A stretch of 64,000 bases of DNA from Hyphomicrobiales bacterium (GTDB taxonomy: Bacteria > Pseudomonadota > Alphaproteobacteria > Rhizobiales > Rhizobiaceae), in NCBI GenBank assembly GCA_900468625.1, contig UBUL01000018.1, positions 486,955-550,954 of the forward strand, written 5' to 3'. Shown here piece by piece: positions 51,684-60,938 of this stretch (positions within the stretch are counted from its first letter, which is position 1; every line of letters starts with the position of its first letter). The notes under the pieces were generated by a model. That model searched no databases and had not been told where the DNA came from. It worked only from the letters and a program-made list of their open reading frames with translations. The translations under genes were made by a program, and so were the position numbers.

Positions 51684-52637
51684 TTGCTGGTAAACGGGAA
51701 GTGGACAGAAGATTGGCAGCCGGTCCAGGCCAAGGATGAGAAGGGCGGTTTCGTTCGTCCGGTTTCAAGCTTCCGCAACTGGGTAACGCCGGACGGCCGG
51801 CCGGGGCCGACGGGAAAGGGCGGTTTCGCGGCCGAAGCCGGCCGCTATCATCTCTACGTTGCCTTGATCTGCCCCTGGGCATCTCGCACACTGATCGGCC
51901 GCAAGCTGAAGGGGCTGGAAAACGCCATTTCCGTTTCCATCGTCCAACCCGTTCTTTCCAAGCAGGGCTGGCGGTTTGGTGATTATCCCGGTGCCACGAA
52001 CGATCCCGTAAACGGCGCTACCTACATGCACGAGATCTATACGAAGGCCGATCCGGCCTTCACCGGCCGCGCCACGGTTCCGGTGCTCTGGGACAAGCGG
52101 ACCGGCACCATCGTCAACAATGAATCCTCCGATATCCTGCGCATGCTGAATGACGGTTTCGGCGGTCTTGCCCGCAACGACATCGATCTTTATCCGGCCG
52201 GCAAGCGGGAAGAGATCGACAGTTTCAATGCCCGGATCTATCCGGCACTCAACAATGGCGTCTATCGCGCCGGCTTCGCGACGACGCAGATCGCTTATGA
52301 GGAGGCCTTCAACGCGGTCTTCGATTGCCTCGATCGGGTTGAGACGGAATTGGAGGGCAACGCCTTTCTCTTTACCGACTATCCGACGGAAAGTGATATC
52401 AGGCTGTTCGTCACCCTTGTCCGCTTCGATGTCGCCTATCATGGCCTCTTCAAATGCAATCTCCGCCGATTGTCGGACTATGCCAATCTGCAGTCCTTCT
52501 GTCGCCGCATGCTTGATTGGCCGGGTGTTGCCGAAACGGTGAATTTCGATCATATCAAGCGCGGCTACTACTCGATTTCGACGCTCAATCCCACCGGCAT
52601 CGTGCCGCTGGGGCCAGCGCTCGACGAGCTGTTCTGA
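51684..52637 (+). CDS. Glutathionyl-hydroquinone reductase (Ecm4/YqjG-like)
   Basis: This is a Xi-class glutathione transferase-like enzyme that reduces glutathionyl-hydroquinones. The 317-residue product from TTG 51684 starts MLVNGKWTEDWQPVQAKDEKGGFVR. The catalytic Cys lies in YVALICPWASRTLI, and IVNNESSDILRMLNDGF, FNARIYPALNNGVYRAGFATTQ and FTDYPTESDIRLFVTLVRFDVAYHGLFKCN are family motifs. GGAG at 51672-51675 supports the TTG; a longer reading from 51612 has a different N-terminus. Confidence 0.9.
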   Translation: MLVNGKWTEDWQPVQAKDEKGGFVRPVSSFRNWVTPDGRPGPTGKGGFAAEAGRYHLYVALICPWASRTLIGRKLKGLENAISVSIVQPVLSKQGWRFGDYPGATNDPVNGATYMHEIYTKADPAFTGRATVPVLWDKRTGTIVNNESSDILRMLNDGFGGLARNDIDLYPAGKREEIDSFNARIYPALNNGVYRAGFATTQIAYEEAFNAVFDCLDRVETELEGNAFLFTDYPTESDIRLFVTLVRFDVAYHGLFKCNLRRLSDYANLQSFCRRMLDWPGVAETVNFDHIKRGYYSISTLNPTGIVPLGPALDELF

Positions 52638-52701
52638 TACTCGACCGCCTTGAAAAAGCGGTCTAAGGTCTGCCCCGTTCGATGGATCGGGGAGGACCGT
52701 C

Positions 52702-54120
52702 ATGAATTGGGAGGAGTTCCGACAGTGGTCGGAGAAGGCGGCAAATTGGGGCGCGGATTATCGCGCGTCGCTTCGCGGCAGGCCGGTACGGGCAAAGATG
52801 GCGCCGGGCGAGATATCAGCGCATATTGCCGATTCCCCGCCGGCAACAGGCGAAGCCATGGAGGATATCTTCCGGGACTTCGAGGATATCCTCGTTCCAG
52901 GCATGACGCATTGGCAGCATCCGCGCTTCTTTGCCTATTTCCCGGCCAATGCCGCTCCCGTTTCGGTGATCGCCGAATATCTAGTCAGTGCCATCGCCGC
53001 CCAATGCATGCTCTGGCAGACATCGCCTTCCGCGACGGAGCTTGAAACGAAAGTGGTCGACTGGCTGCGCCAGGCGCTCGGTCTACCTGAAACCTTCACC
53101 GGCGTCATCCAGGATTCCGCCTCGACGGCAACGCTCGCCGCCGTCCTGGTCATGCGCGAGAGAGCGCTGGACTGGCAGGGCAATAGCCAGGGGCTCGCCG
53201 GAAACAAGGCGGTGCGCATCTATTCCACCGACCAGGTTCACACCTCAATCGACCGCGCCATCTGGATATCAGGCATCGGCGAGGAAAATCTGGTGCGCAT
53301 TCCCTCAGGCGGCCCCAGCAAAGCCATGGACCCGAAAGCGCTCGCTGCGGCCATAGAGCGCGATCGCGCGGCCGGGTTTTTACCCGCCGGTGTCATCGCC
53401 TGTGTCGGCGGCACCAGCGTCGGCGCCTGCGATGATATCGCTGCCGTCGTCGAGGTTGCGCATGCGCATGGGCTCTATGTCCATGTCGATGCCGCCTGGG
53501 CGGGCTCGGCGATGATCTGCCCGGAATTCCGCACGCTTTGGCAAGGTGTCGAGCAGGCCGATTCCATCGTCTTCAATCCGCATAAATGGCTCGGTGCGCA
53601 ATTCGATTGCTCCGTCCAGTTCGTGCGCGAGCCGGAGACGCTGGTGCGCACGCTGGCGATCCAGCCCGAATATCTCCGCACCCACGGCCATGACGGCATC
53701 ATCAACTATTCGGAGTGGTCCGTGCCGCTCGGCCGCCGCTTCCGCGCATTGAAGCTTTGGTTCCTGCTGCGCTATCACGGCCTGGAAGGCTTGCGCACGA
53801 TGATCCGCAACCACGTTTCCTGGTCGCAGAATCTGGCGAAGCGCCTTGCGGCGGAACCGGATTTCGAAGTTGTCACCGAGCCGTTCCTGTCGCTATTTTC
53901 CTTCGATCATAAGGCGCCTGCGGGCGTGGATCAGGAACAGCATACGCAGCGTCTGATTACGGCAATCAACAACGACGGTCGCATCTACCTGACGCAGACC
54001 CGCGTCGGCGGCCGGCTGGTCATCCGCTTCCAGGCTGGCCAGTTCGAGGCGACGGCGGAGGATGTCGACACCGCTTTCGGCGTTATCGTTGAAATCGCGC
54101 GATCATTGTCCCCGGGTTAG
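52702..54120 (+). CDS. PLP-dependent decarboxylase, aromatic amino acid / group II type
   Basis: This is a group II PLP decarboxylase of 472 residues, the type of aromatic-L-amino-acid and related decarboxylases. THWQHPRFFAYFPANAAPVSVIAEYL, QDSASTATLAAVLVMRERALDW and VHVDAAWAGSAMICPEFR are diagnostic. The PLP-binding Lys295 sits in NPHKWLGAQFDCS. The substrate (tryptophan, tyrosine, phenylalanine or other) cannot be told from sequence alone. It follows the hydroquinone reductase gene by 64 bp. Confidence 0.93.
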   Translation: MNWEEFRQWSEKAANWGADYRASLRGRPVRAKMAPGEISAHIADSPPATGEAMEDIFRDFEDILVPGMTHWQHPRFFAYFPANAAPVSVIAEYLVSAIAAQCMLWQTSPSATELETKVVDWLRQALGLPETFTGVIQDSASTATLAAVLVMRERALDWQGNSQGLAGNKAVRIYSTDQVHTSIDRAIWISGIGEENLVRIPSGGPSKAMDPKALAAAIERDRAAGFLPAGVIACVGGTSVGACDDIAAVVEVAHAHGLYVHVDAAWAGSAMICPEFRTLWQGVEQADSIVFNPHKWLGAQFDCSVQFVREPETLVRTLAIQPEYLRTHGHDGIINYSEWSVPLGRRFRALKLWFLLRYHGLEGLRTMIRNHVSWSQNLAKRLAAEPDFEVVTEPFLSLFSFDHKAPAGVDQEQHTQRLITAINNDGRIYLTQTRVGGRLVIRFQAGQFEATAEDVDTAFGVIVEIARSLSPG

Positions 54121-54269
54121 AAAAGCTGTTTTTCCGGCGCGGAAGACCGAGTCGTGCTAGGTTCTCTGAAATCGATTGGTGACACTGGTGAATAACTCGT
54201 TCATATGTGGTGTCAGCAATTTTGCCGTAAAGACAATCTCCTCTTTGAAAATGCAGGGAAGGAAAATCC

Positions 54270-55112
54270 ATGAAACTGTTGCGTGTTGGCGAAGTCGGCA
54301 AGGAAAAGCCGGCGCTTCTCGATAGCGACGGCAAGATCCGCGATCTCTCGGCCCATGTTGCCGATATCGGCGGCGAGGCCATTTCACCCGCAGGTCTGGC
54401 AAAGATCGCGGCTCTCGATCCCAAGGGCCTGCCCGAGTTGCCGGAAGGCCGTCTCGGAGCCTGCGTCGCCGGCACCGGCAAGTTCATCTGCATCGGCCTA
54501 AATTTCTCCGACCACGCTGCCGAAACCGGCGCGACCGTGCCGCCGGAGCCGATCATCTTCATGAAGGCAAGCTCGGCCATCGTCGGCCCAAACGATAACG
54601 TGCTGATCCCGCGCGGGTCTGAAAAAACCGATTGGGAAGTCGAGCTCGGCGTCGTCATCGGCAAGACGGCGAAATACGTCAGCGAAGCCGATGCGCTTGA
54701 TTATGTCGCCGGTTACTGCGTTTCCCACGACGTTTCCGAGCGCGCCTTCCAGACCGAGCGCGCGGGACAATGGACCAAGGGCAAGTCCTGCGACACCTTC
54801 GGCCCGATCGGCCCCTGGCTCGTCACCAAGGACGAGATCGCCGATCCGCAGAACCTCGGCATGTGGCTCAAGGTCAACGGCAAGATGATGCAGAACGGCT
54901 CGACTAGGACCATGGTCTATGGCGTCGCCTATCTCGTCTCCTATCTCAGCCAGTTCATGTCGCTGCATCCCGGCGACGTCATCTCCACCGGCACGCCTCC
55001 CGGCGTCGGCATGGGCATGAAGCCGCCGCAGTACTTGAAGCCGGGCGATGTCGTCGAGCTTGGGATGGAAGGCTTGGGCACGCAGCGCCAGACCTTCCTG
55101 GCCGACGCGTAA
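54270..55112 (+). CDS. Fumarylacetoacetate hydrolase family protein
   Basis: This is a metal-dependent hydrolase/decarboxylase of the FAH fold, 280 residues. The N-terminal part (MKLLRVGEVGKEKPALLD) is the usual small domain. The catalytic domain has GKFICIGLNFSDHAAETG, the metal-binding EVELGVVIGKTA and HDVSERAFQTERAGQWTKGKSCDTFGPIGPW, and ends PPQYLKPGDVVELGMEGLG. It resembles ureidoglycolate lyase and 2-hydroxyhepta-2,4-diene-1,7-dioate isomerase members, but the substrate is not fixed by these motifs. A good Shine-Dalgarno GGAAGGAAA supports ATG 54270. It has its own terminator. Confidence 0.9.
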   Translation: MKLLRVGEVGKEKPALLDSDGKIRDLSAHVADIGGEAISPAGLAKIAALDPKGLPELPEGRLGACVAGTGKFICIGLNFSDHAAETGATVPPEPIIFMKASSAIVGPNDNVLIPRGSEKTDWEVELGVVIGKTAKYVSEADALDYVAGYCVSHDVSERAFQTERAGQWTKGKSCDTFGPIGPWLVTKDEIADPQNLGMWLKVNGKMMQNGSTRTMVYGVAYLVSYLSQFMSLHPGDVISTGTPPGVGMGMKPPQYLKPGDVVELGMEGLGTQRQTFLADA

Positions 55113-55158
55113 GGCGGGCGAATCTCGGGAACTTTAACTTTTTGAGATCATTGTTGAT

Positions 55159-55189
55159 GCCGGAGAAGCGATTCCCCGGCGCTTTTTTT
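55159..55189 (+). terminator. Terminator of the FAH-family gene
   Basis: GCCGGAG / CCCCGGC (one mismatch) with a short loop is followed by seven T. It lies 46 bp after the stop. The rest of the gap to 55408 holds a 33-codon frame that I do not accept. Confidence 0.75.
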
Positions 55190-55408
55190 AGGAAGAACGA
55201 TCAGCGGTTATGTTGCTCCGCAGCAAAAACTGCTAGGCTGAATAGTATGAGCTTAAAGGATGAGGCGCCAGAGGAGCCGCGATCGTCCTGCTGCGCAGCG
55301 CGACCGGAGGAGCGGCGCAGCGAAGACAGCGGCACGCAAGGCTCGTAGGTTTCAATGATTTAGGTGATTTGCGTGGTCGCATACCCGCATCACGAAAGGT
55401 AAAGCCCC

Positions 55409-56686
55409 ATGTTTTATCAGTTTTATGAACTCAATCATGCTGCTCTCGCCCCTTTTCGCGCCGCGGCAGACATGATGCGCCTGGCCTATGCCAACCCGCT
55501 TAATCCCTTCTCTCATACGGTTTTCGGCCGCACATTGATGGCAAGCCTCGAGGTTTTCGAGCGCACGACCCGGCGCTATGGCAAGCCGGAATTCGGACTG
55601 CTTGAAACCCGGATCGACGACAAACGCGTCTCGGTGCACGAAAAGATCGTCTGGAAGAAGCCCTTCTGCAATCTCATCCATTTCGAGCGCAGCCTGCCCG
55701 CCGGCCATGGCGTCGATCCCCGCATCCTGATCGTTGCACCGATGTCGGGCCACTATGCGACGCTGCTGCGCGGCACGGTGGAGGCGCTGCTGCCGGGCGC
55801 CGACGTCTACATCACCGATTGGATCGATGCCCGCATGGTGCCGATGACCGAAGGCACCTTCGATCTGGAAGACTATATCGATTACGTCATCGAGATGCTG
55901 CACCATCTCGGGCCGGACACGCATGTCGTCGCCGTCTGCCAGCCTTCGGTGCCAGTGCTCGCGGCCGCTGCCGTCATGGAAGCGGCGGGCGATCGCCTGG
56001 CGCCCTCATCCATGACGCTGATGGGCGGCCCGATCGATACCCGCATCAATCCGACCGCCGTCAACCAGCTCGCCAAGGACAAGCCGCTGGAATGGTTTGC
56101 CGACAACGTCGTCATGAACGTGCCCTGGCCGCAGCCGGGCTTCATGCGACCCGTCTATCCGGGCTTCCTGCAGCTTTCCGGCTTCATGTCGATGAACCTC
56201 GACCGGCACATGATCGCCCACAAGGATTTCTTCGTTCATCTCGTCAAGAATGACGGCGAGCCGGCCGAAAAGCACCGCGATTTCTATGACGAATATCTGG
56301 CTGTCATGGATCTGACGGCGGAATTCTATCTGCAGACCGTCGATCAGGTTTTCATCAAGCATGCGCTGCCCAAGGGCGAACTCATGCATCGCGGCCAGCG
56401 CGTCGATCCATCCGCCATCCGCAACATCGCGCTTTTGACCGTCGAGGGCGAGAACGACGATATTTCAGGCGTCGGCCAGACGCATGCGGCGCAGACCATC
56501 TGCACCAATATCCCTGACCACATGCGCATGCATTATCTCCAGCCGGATGTTGGCCATTACGGCGTCTTCAACGGCTCGCGCTTCCGCCGCGAGATCGCGC
56601 CGCGCATTCTGGCCTTTACCCGCGAACATGCCCGCGCCGGCCAGCCGGTCGTCAAGCGGGTCATCAAGGGCGGCAAATCCGCCTGA
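55409..56686 (+). CDS. phaZ: Intracellular polyhydroxybutyrate depolymerase
   Basis: This is a cytoplasmic depolymerase that mobilises stored PHB, 425 residues. It starts MFYQFYELNHAALAPFRAAADMMRLAYANPLNPFSHT and has LIVAPMSGHYATLLRGTVEALLPGADVYITDWIDAR. The likely nucleophile Cys is in VVAVCQPSVPVLAAAAVM (by analogy with Ralstonia PhaZ1), and the His region is QPDVGHYGVFNGSRFRREI. The C-terminal PHB_depo_C part is complete. It is monocistronic. Confidence 0.93.
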   Translation: MFYQFYELNHAALAPFRAAADMMRLAYANPLNPFSHTVFGRTLMASLEVFERTTRRYGKPEFGLLETRIDDKRVSVHEKIVWKKPFCNLIHFERSLPAGHGVDPRILIVAPMSGHYATLLRGTVEALLPGADVYITDWIDARMVPMTEGTFDLEDYIDYVIEMLHHLGPDTHVVAVCQPSVPVLAAAAVMEAAGDRLAPSSMTLMGGPIDTRINPTAVNQLAKDKPLEWFADNVVMNVPWPQPGFMRPVYPGFLQLSGFMSMNLDRHMIAHKDFFVHLVKNDGEPAEKHRDFYDEYLAVMDLTAEFYLQTVDQVFIKHALPKGELMHRGQRVDPSAIRNIALLTVEGENDDISGVGQTHAAQTICTNIPDHMRMHYLQPDVGHYGVFNGSRFRREIAPRILAFTREHARAGQPVVKRVIKGGKSA

Positions 56687-56943
56687 GATTGCGAATAATT
56701 AGCTTTTGTTGAATTATACGGGTGGATTCAAATACTTGTCCGATTCCGCCTGAGCGTCCCATTGAAGCCTCACGAAGAGGTTACCATCTCGATTCCAGCG
56801 GTACCGCAGAGATCGGGCCGTTTACCGCGCCGCGCGTCCTTGGAACGCGCTGAGATGCAGGTAGAGCTTTAAAAACCGCGCAGAAACCTTTCCATCGATC
56901 GGTATCGGTCGGAGGGTGATGCGCCGTGCGAGGATACCTGACA

Positions 56944-57384
56944 ATGAACCAATCTGCATTGCTTCGCCCGGATTGGACTCCGGCTACTATTGCTCTGATG
57001 GTACTAGGCTTCGTGGTCTTCTGGCCGCTGGGCTTCGCCATGCTCGCCTATATTCTCTTCGGAGAACGACTGCGGGAATTCAAACGGGATGTGAATGAAA
57101 GGACCGACGGCATGTTTGCTGGCTGCGGACGTCATCGCAATCGTCATCGCCATTCCTTCTCCTCCACCGGCAACGTCGCCTTCGACGACTGGCGCAAGGC
57201 CGAGCTCGAGCGCCTCGAAGAGGAGCGTCGCAAGCTTGACGAGATGCGCGCCGAGTTCGACACTTATGTCCGCGAACTGCGCCGCGCCAAGGATCAGGAA
57301 GAGTTCGACCGCTTCATGCGCGAGCGCAACAGCGTCAAGCGCAACGACAATGGCGGCTCGCCGACCGAATTCCAGACTCCGTGA
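56944..57384 (+). CDS. DUF2852 domain protein
   Basis: A 146-residue protein with one membrane segment near the N-terminus (WTPATIALMVLGFVVFWPLGFAMLAYILFGERL), a His/Arg-rich linker (CGRHRNRHRHSF), and a charged coiled-coil-like C-terminus (LERLEEERRKLDEMRAEFDTYVRELRRAKDQEEFDRFM). This matches the alphaproteobacterial DUF2852 family of unknown role. ATG 56944 is preferred over GTG 56926. I see no other gene in the 257 bp before it. It has its own terminator at 57418. Confidence 0.85.
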   Translation: MNQSALLRPDWTPATIALMVLGFVVFWPLGFAMLAYILFGERLREFKRDVNERTDGMFAGCGRHRNRHRHSFSSTGNVAFDDWRKAELERLEEERRKLDEMRAEFDTYVRELRRAKDQEEFDRFMRERNSVKRNDNGGSPTEFQTP

Positions 57385-57417
57385 TCGGCTGTGAGAGCAG
57401 CTGCATCATATGGTCGA

Positions 57418-57445
57418 AACCGGCATGATCAGATGCCGGTTTTTC
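57418..57445 (+). terminator. Terminator of the DUF2852 gene
   Basis: AAACCGGCAT / ATGCCGGTTT is a perfect 10 bp stem with a 4 bp loop, followed by TTTTC. It starts 34 bp after the stop codon. Confidence 0.85.
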
Positions 57446-57586
57446 TTTGCCAGAATCCGCAAGGCAGGTCGCGCAAAAGTGCGCAGCGGTCTTGCTATAA
57501 CGACATGCGCAAATCAAAGACCAAAGCGCAAGGAGCGATTCTGAAAGATTGCGACGCGCTTTGGCGAATCATATAAAACTGCCTTC

Positions 57587-58348
57587 ATGTTTCCGCTGCT
57601 TTCCAGATCCCGCAAACCGCAAGCCAAGTTGGCCGCGCCGGAAACGCGCACCCTCGATGTCGCGGGCCGGCTGATGCCGCTGACGATCCGACAGCACGAG
57701 CGGGCGACCCGTATCACGCTCCGGATCGAGCCCGGCGGGCGTTCGCTGAAGATGACCATTCCGCGCGGCCTTTCCGCCCGCGAGGTCAATGCTTTCCTCG
57801 ACCGGCATCAGGGCTGGCTTCTGACGAAGCTCGCGAAATTCACGGCCGACAACAGCCTGCGCGGCGGCAGCGAAATCCTGCTGCGCGGCGTACGCCACCG
57901 GATCGAGCATACCGGAACCCTGCGCGGCCTGACCGAAGCGATCGTTGTCGAGGGCATGCCGGTGCTGCGTGTCAGCGGCATGCCGGAACATGCCGGCCGC
58001 CGCATCGCCACCTTCCTCAAGAAAGAGGCGCGCGCCGATCTGGAGAGATATGTGGCGGTGCATGCCAAGGCCATCCGCGCGACTGTCACCTCCATCACCA
58101 TGAAGGATACCCGCAGCCGCTGGGGCTCCTGCTCCTCGCAAGGGAACCTGAGCTTTTCCTGGCGCATCGTCATGGCGCCGCCCTTGGTCATCGATTACCT
58201 TGCCGCACACGAAGTCGCGCATTTGCGCGAGATGAACCACGGCCCGCGCTTCTGGGCGCTCTGCCGCAAGCTCTGCCCCGACATGGACGAGGCCAAGGCC
58301 TGGCTGAAACGCCACGGCAGCCAGCTGCATGCGATCGATTTTGATTGA
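57587..58348 (+). CDS. YgjP/DUF45-type zinc metallopeptidase
   Basis: A 253-residue protein of the M48-related YgjP (WLM/DUF45) family. The zinc motif is HEVAHLREMNHGPRFW near residue 206, preceded by TRSRWGSCSSQGNLSFSWRIVMAPPLVIDYLAAHE. The N-terminal beta domain (RITLRIEPGGRSLKMTIPRGLSAREVNAFL) is typical. It may process or trim an unknown substrate; family function is not established. ATG 57587 gives MFPLLSRSRKPQ. It stands alone. Confidence 0.9.
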   Translation: MFPLLSRSRKPQAKLAAPETRTLDVAGRLMPLTIRQHERATRITLRIEPGGRSLKMTIPRGLSAREVNAFLDRHQGWLLTKLAKFTADNSLRGGSEILLRGVRHRIEHTGTLRGLTEAIVVEGMPVLRVSGMPEHAGRRIATFLKKEARADLERYVAVHAKAIRATVTSITMKDTRSRWGSCSSQGNLSFSWRIVMAPPLVIDYLAAHEVAHLREMNHGPRFWALCRKLCPDMDEAKAWLKRHGSQLHAIDFD

Positions 58349-58416
58349 GCAGGCTGCTTGAGCCGACAGAGGCACGTTAACCGATTAAGGCCTCCGCCCC
58401 TCGCACACGGAACAGT

Positions 58417-58848
58417 TCATTCAGGTGCGACGATGCGGATGGGACGTGTTCCGATCGGGGCGCCGGTCGCACGGTCAATGGTAATGGGGTCGATTTCGCT
58501 ACCAGTTTCAGCGTCAAAGAACCGGGTCACGCCGTCGCTCGAGCGATGCTTTCGCCCCCATGCGCCAATCGCAAACAGCACCGGCAGAAAGTCCTGCCCG
58601 GCTGCAGTCAGCACGTATTCATCGCGCGGAGGCCGCTCGGAGTAGCGGCGTTTCACCAGCAGGCCATCTTCCGTAAGCGCGGCTAGCCGAGCGGTCAGCA
58701 TCGTCGGCGCGATGCCGAGGCTCTTGCGAAACTCGTCAAAGCGGGTGAGTCCTGCATGGGCATCCCGCATGATCAGCATGCTCCACGCATCGCCCACCAA
58801 CGCGAGGCTGCGGGCGATCATACATGGCTGGTTCGAAAGATTATTCAT
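58417..58848 (-). CDS. HxlR-family transcriptional regulator
   Basis: A 143-residue winged-helix regulator. CMIARSLALVGDAWSMLIMRDAHAGLTRFDEFRKSLGIAPTMLTARLAALTEDGLL is the classic HxlR domain, with the wing RRYSERPPRDEYVLTAAG. HxlR-type proteins often respond to aldehydes, quinones or redox state. It is divergent from an SDR gene across 89 bp that hold paired repeats, so it probably controls that gene and the quinone-reductase-like gene beyond. This is inference. Confidence 0.9.
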   Translation of the reverse strand: MNNLSNQPCMIARSLALVGDAWSMLIMRDAHAGLTRFDEFRKSLGIAPTMLTARLAALTEDGLLVKRRYSERPPRDEYVLTAAGQDFLPVLFAIGAWGRKHRSSDGVTRFFDAETGSEIDPITIDRATGAPIGTRPIRIVAPE

Positions 58849-58860
58849 GTCGATATCGTT

Positions 58861-58893
58861 TTGATAGTGACTTACTACTAATTTGATAGTAAC
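58861..58893. promoter_or_regulatory. Candidate HxlR operator: two TTGATAGTRAC repeats
   Basis: TTGATAGTGAC (58861-58871) and TTGATAGTAAC (58883-58893) are direct repeats 22 bp apart, about two helical turns. TTACTA and TAGTAA (58873-58893) also form an inverted pair. They lie between divergent promoters. Confidence 0.45.
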
Positions 58894-58937
58894 AGAATAT
58901 TCATCGATGTTCCATGTGAAAATGAAAGCGGAGACCG

Positions 58938-59753
58938 ATGAGCAAGACAGAACGCGGCGTCGCCCTGGTCACGGGCGCCTCTTCCGGTATTGGGCGAGTG
59001 ACTGCGCAGGCGCTACGGCGCGCGGGATATAAAGTATTTGGAACCAGTCGGAAAACAATGGCCGACGCTCCTGATGGCATTTCAATGCTGGTCTGTGATG
59101 TCACGGATGATGAATCCGTGCAGACGGCAGTCGATGAGATAATGGTCCGCGCGGGAAGGATCGATCTGCTTGTCAACAATGCAGGAATTGGATTGCTTGG
59201 CGGCGCCGAGGAATCCTCAGCGGGACAGGCGAGAGCACTTTTCGATGTCAATGTCTTCGGCGTTCTGCGCATGACGAACGCAGTCCTGCCCGCAATGAGA
59301 CGGCAGAGAAAAGGCAGAATCATCAATATCAGCTCCATCCTTGGGTTGATTCCTGCGCCCTACAATGCGCTCTATGCATCGACCAAACATGCCCTAGAGG
59401 GATATTCCGAATCCCTCGACCATGAAGTCCGTACGCAAGGCATACGCGTCGTCCTCGTAGAACCGGGTGTTACCCGCACCGCCTTCGAAGAGAACATTAC
59501 GCGGCCGGATCGACCCCTCCCTCCGTACGATAAAGCTCGCGCCAATGCGGAAAAGCTGATGCGTGAGATCGTCGAGAGAGGCGACGCGCCGGAGGTGGTC
59601 GCCGATATGGTGGTCGCCGCCGCCAACGCCGCATCACCCAAGAGGCGCTACACCGCGGGCAGGATGGCAAAGCAGGTTCGCTTCATACGCCGTTTTCTCC
59701 CGGAAGCGTTCGTCGACAAAAACTTGCGCAAATTCAACGGGCTTCCCGCCTGA
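58938..59753 (+). CDS. SDR-family oxidoreductase
   Basis: A 271-residue classical short-chain dehydrogenase. The cofactor motif is TGASSGIG at residues 12-19, the structural motif NNAG lies in DLLVNNAGIGLLGG, and the catalytic Tyr and Lys are in YNALYASTKHALEGYSESLDHEV. GRIINISSILG carries the catalytic Ser. Substrate unknown. Third positions look less GC-rich than in the core genes, hinting at later acquisition. It is divergent from the HxlR gene and precedes a quinone-reductase-like gene by 72 bp. Confidence 0.88.
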   Translation: MSKTERGVALVTGASSGIGRVTAQALRRAGYKVFGTSRKTMADAPDGISMLVCDVTDDESVQTAVDEIMVRAGRIDLLVNNAGIGLLGGAEESSAGQARALFDVNVFGVLRMTNAVLPAMRRQRKGRIINISSILGLIPAPYNALYASTKHALEGYSESLDHEVRTQGIRVVLVEPGVTRTAFEENITRPDRPLPPYDKARANAEKLMREIVERGDAPEVVADMVVAAANAASPKRRYTAGRMAKQVRFIRRFLPEAFVDKNLRKFNGLPA

Positions 59754-59825
59754 TAGTCTCCATTGCCGGATGCTGGCGTCTTCGATGCCCGGCAATTCAC
59801 TATCCTGGAAACGAAAGTCAGCCCT

Positions 59826-60827
59826 ATGAAAGCATTTCTGATCGATCGCTATGTGAAAGGTGGCGCTCTTCGGTCTGGTGAAAGCCCGGTGCCGGAGTTG
59901 CGAGAGAATGATGTTATGGTGGAGATACATGCCGCCAGCGTGAACCCTCTTGATGCCAAAATCAGAGATGGCGAGTTCAAGCTCATCCTGCCTTATCGCC
60001 TTCCGCTCATCCTCGGCAATGATGTCGCGGGCGTCGTCGTCCGGGTCGGCTCCAGTGTCCGTGGCTTCAAGCCAGGTGACGAAGTCTATGCACGTCCGGC
60101 TCAAGATCGTATCGGAACCTTCGCGGAGTTCATTGCAATGAACGAGGCCGACGTGGCGATGAAGCCCAAGAATCTGACGATGGAAGAGGCGGCGTCACTG
60201 CCGCTGGTCGCGTTGACTGCCTGGCAGGTGCTTGTCGAACGGGCGAACTTGAAGAAGGGACAGAAGGTTCTTATCCACGCCGGTTCCGGCGGCGTCGGTG
60301 CAATTGCCATTCAGCTCGCCAAACATATCGGGGCATATGTGGCGACGACGACGAGCACAGCCAATATCGATCTCGTCAAAAGTCTTGGAGCCGATGTCGC
60401 GGTGGACTACAAGAAGGACGACTTCGGAAACGTCCTGCAGGGATATGATGTTGTTCTGAACAGCCTTGGCAAGGAAACGCTTGAGAAATCGCTTCGCGTC
60501 CTGAAGCCGGGTGGAAAACTCTTCTCGATTTCCGGTCCGCCGGATGCTGCATTTGCCAGGCAAAATGGTTCCGGATGGTTGTTTCAGCAGCTCATGGGGC
60601 TTCTGAGCTCTGGTATTCGGAGAAAATCAAAACGCCACGGCGTCAGCTATTCGTTTCACTTCATGACCGCGAACGGCGGACAACTCGGCAAGATCACCTC
60701 ATTGATAGAGGCAGGAGCCATAAGAGCCGTCGTTGATCGGGTCTTTCCGTTCCAGAGCACGAATGAGGCGCTGGCCTATGTCGAGACCGGTCGCGCCAAG
60801 GGTAAGGTCGTGATTGCCGTGAAATAG
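59826..60827 (+). CDS. Quinone oxidoreductase-like / zinc-independent medium-chain dehydrogenase
   Basis: A 333-residue medium-chain dehydrogenase/reductase without the zinc ligands of alcohol dehydrogenase. It starts MKAFLIDRYVKGG and has HAASVNPLDAKIRDGEFK, LILGNDVAGVVVRVGSSVRGFKPGDEVYARP, and the NADP-binding KVLIHAGSGGVGAIAIQLAKHIGAYVATTTS, typical of quinone oxidoreductases and enoyl reductases. ATG 59826 is preferred over 59763. It forms a pair with the SDR gene under the HxlR-type regulator. Confidence 0.88.
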   Translation: MKAFLIDRYVKGGALRSGESPVPELRENDVMVEIHAASVNPLDAKIRDGEFKLILPYRLPLILGNDVAGVVVRVGSSVRGFKPGDEVYARPAQDRIGTFAEFIAMNEADVAMKPKNLTMEEAASLPLVALTAWQVLVERANLKKGQKVLIHAGSGGVGAIAIQLAKHIGAYVATTTSTANIDLVKSLGADVAVDYKKDDFGNVLQGYDVVLNSLGKETLEKSLRVLKPGGKLFSISGPPDAAFARQNGSGWLFQQLMGLLSSGIRRKSKRHGVSYSFHFMTANGGQLGKITSLIEAGAIRAVVDRVFPFQSTNEALAYVETGRAKGKVVIAVK

Positions 60828-60938
60828 AGCACGGACTGTTGTTTCGAAGGGCCTTTGCGTGTGTCAGGGGCCGAAAAACCGCTCCTGACCGTCGCCTTTA
60901 GGCTCGACTCTTTCGAATTTTCGTGTCACTCCGCTGCC

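Noticed and set aside
55247..55348. 33-codon frame before phaZ
   Set aside because: No good ribosome site, odd Arg/Glu/Cys composition, and no recognisable motif.
56687..56943. Possible small RNA in the phaZ-DUF2852 gap
   Set aside because: Only short hairpins such as GCGCGT / ACGCGC near 56840 are visible, with no promoter-terminator pair to define an RNA gene.
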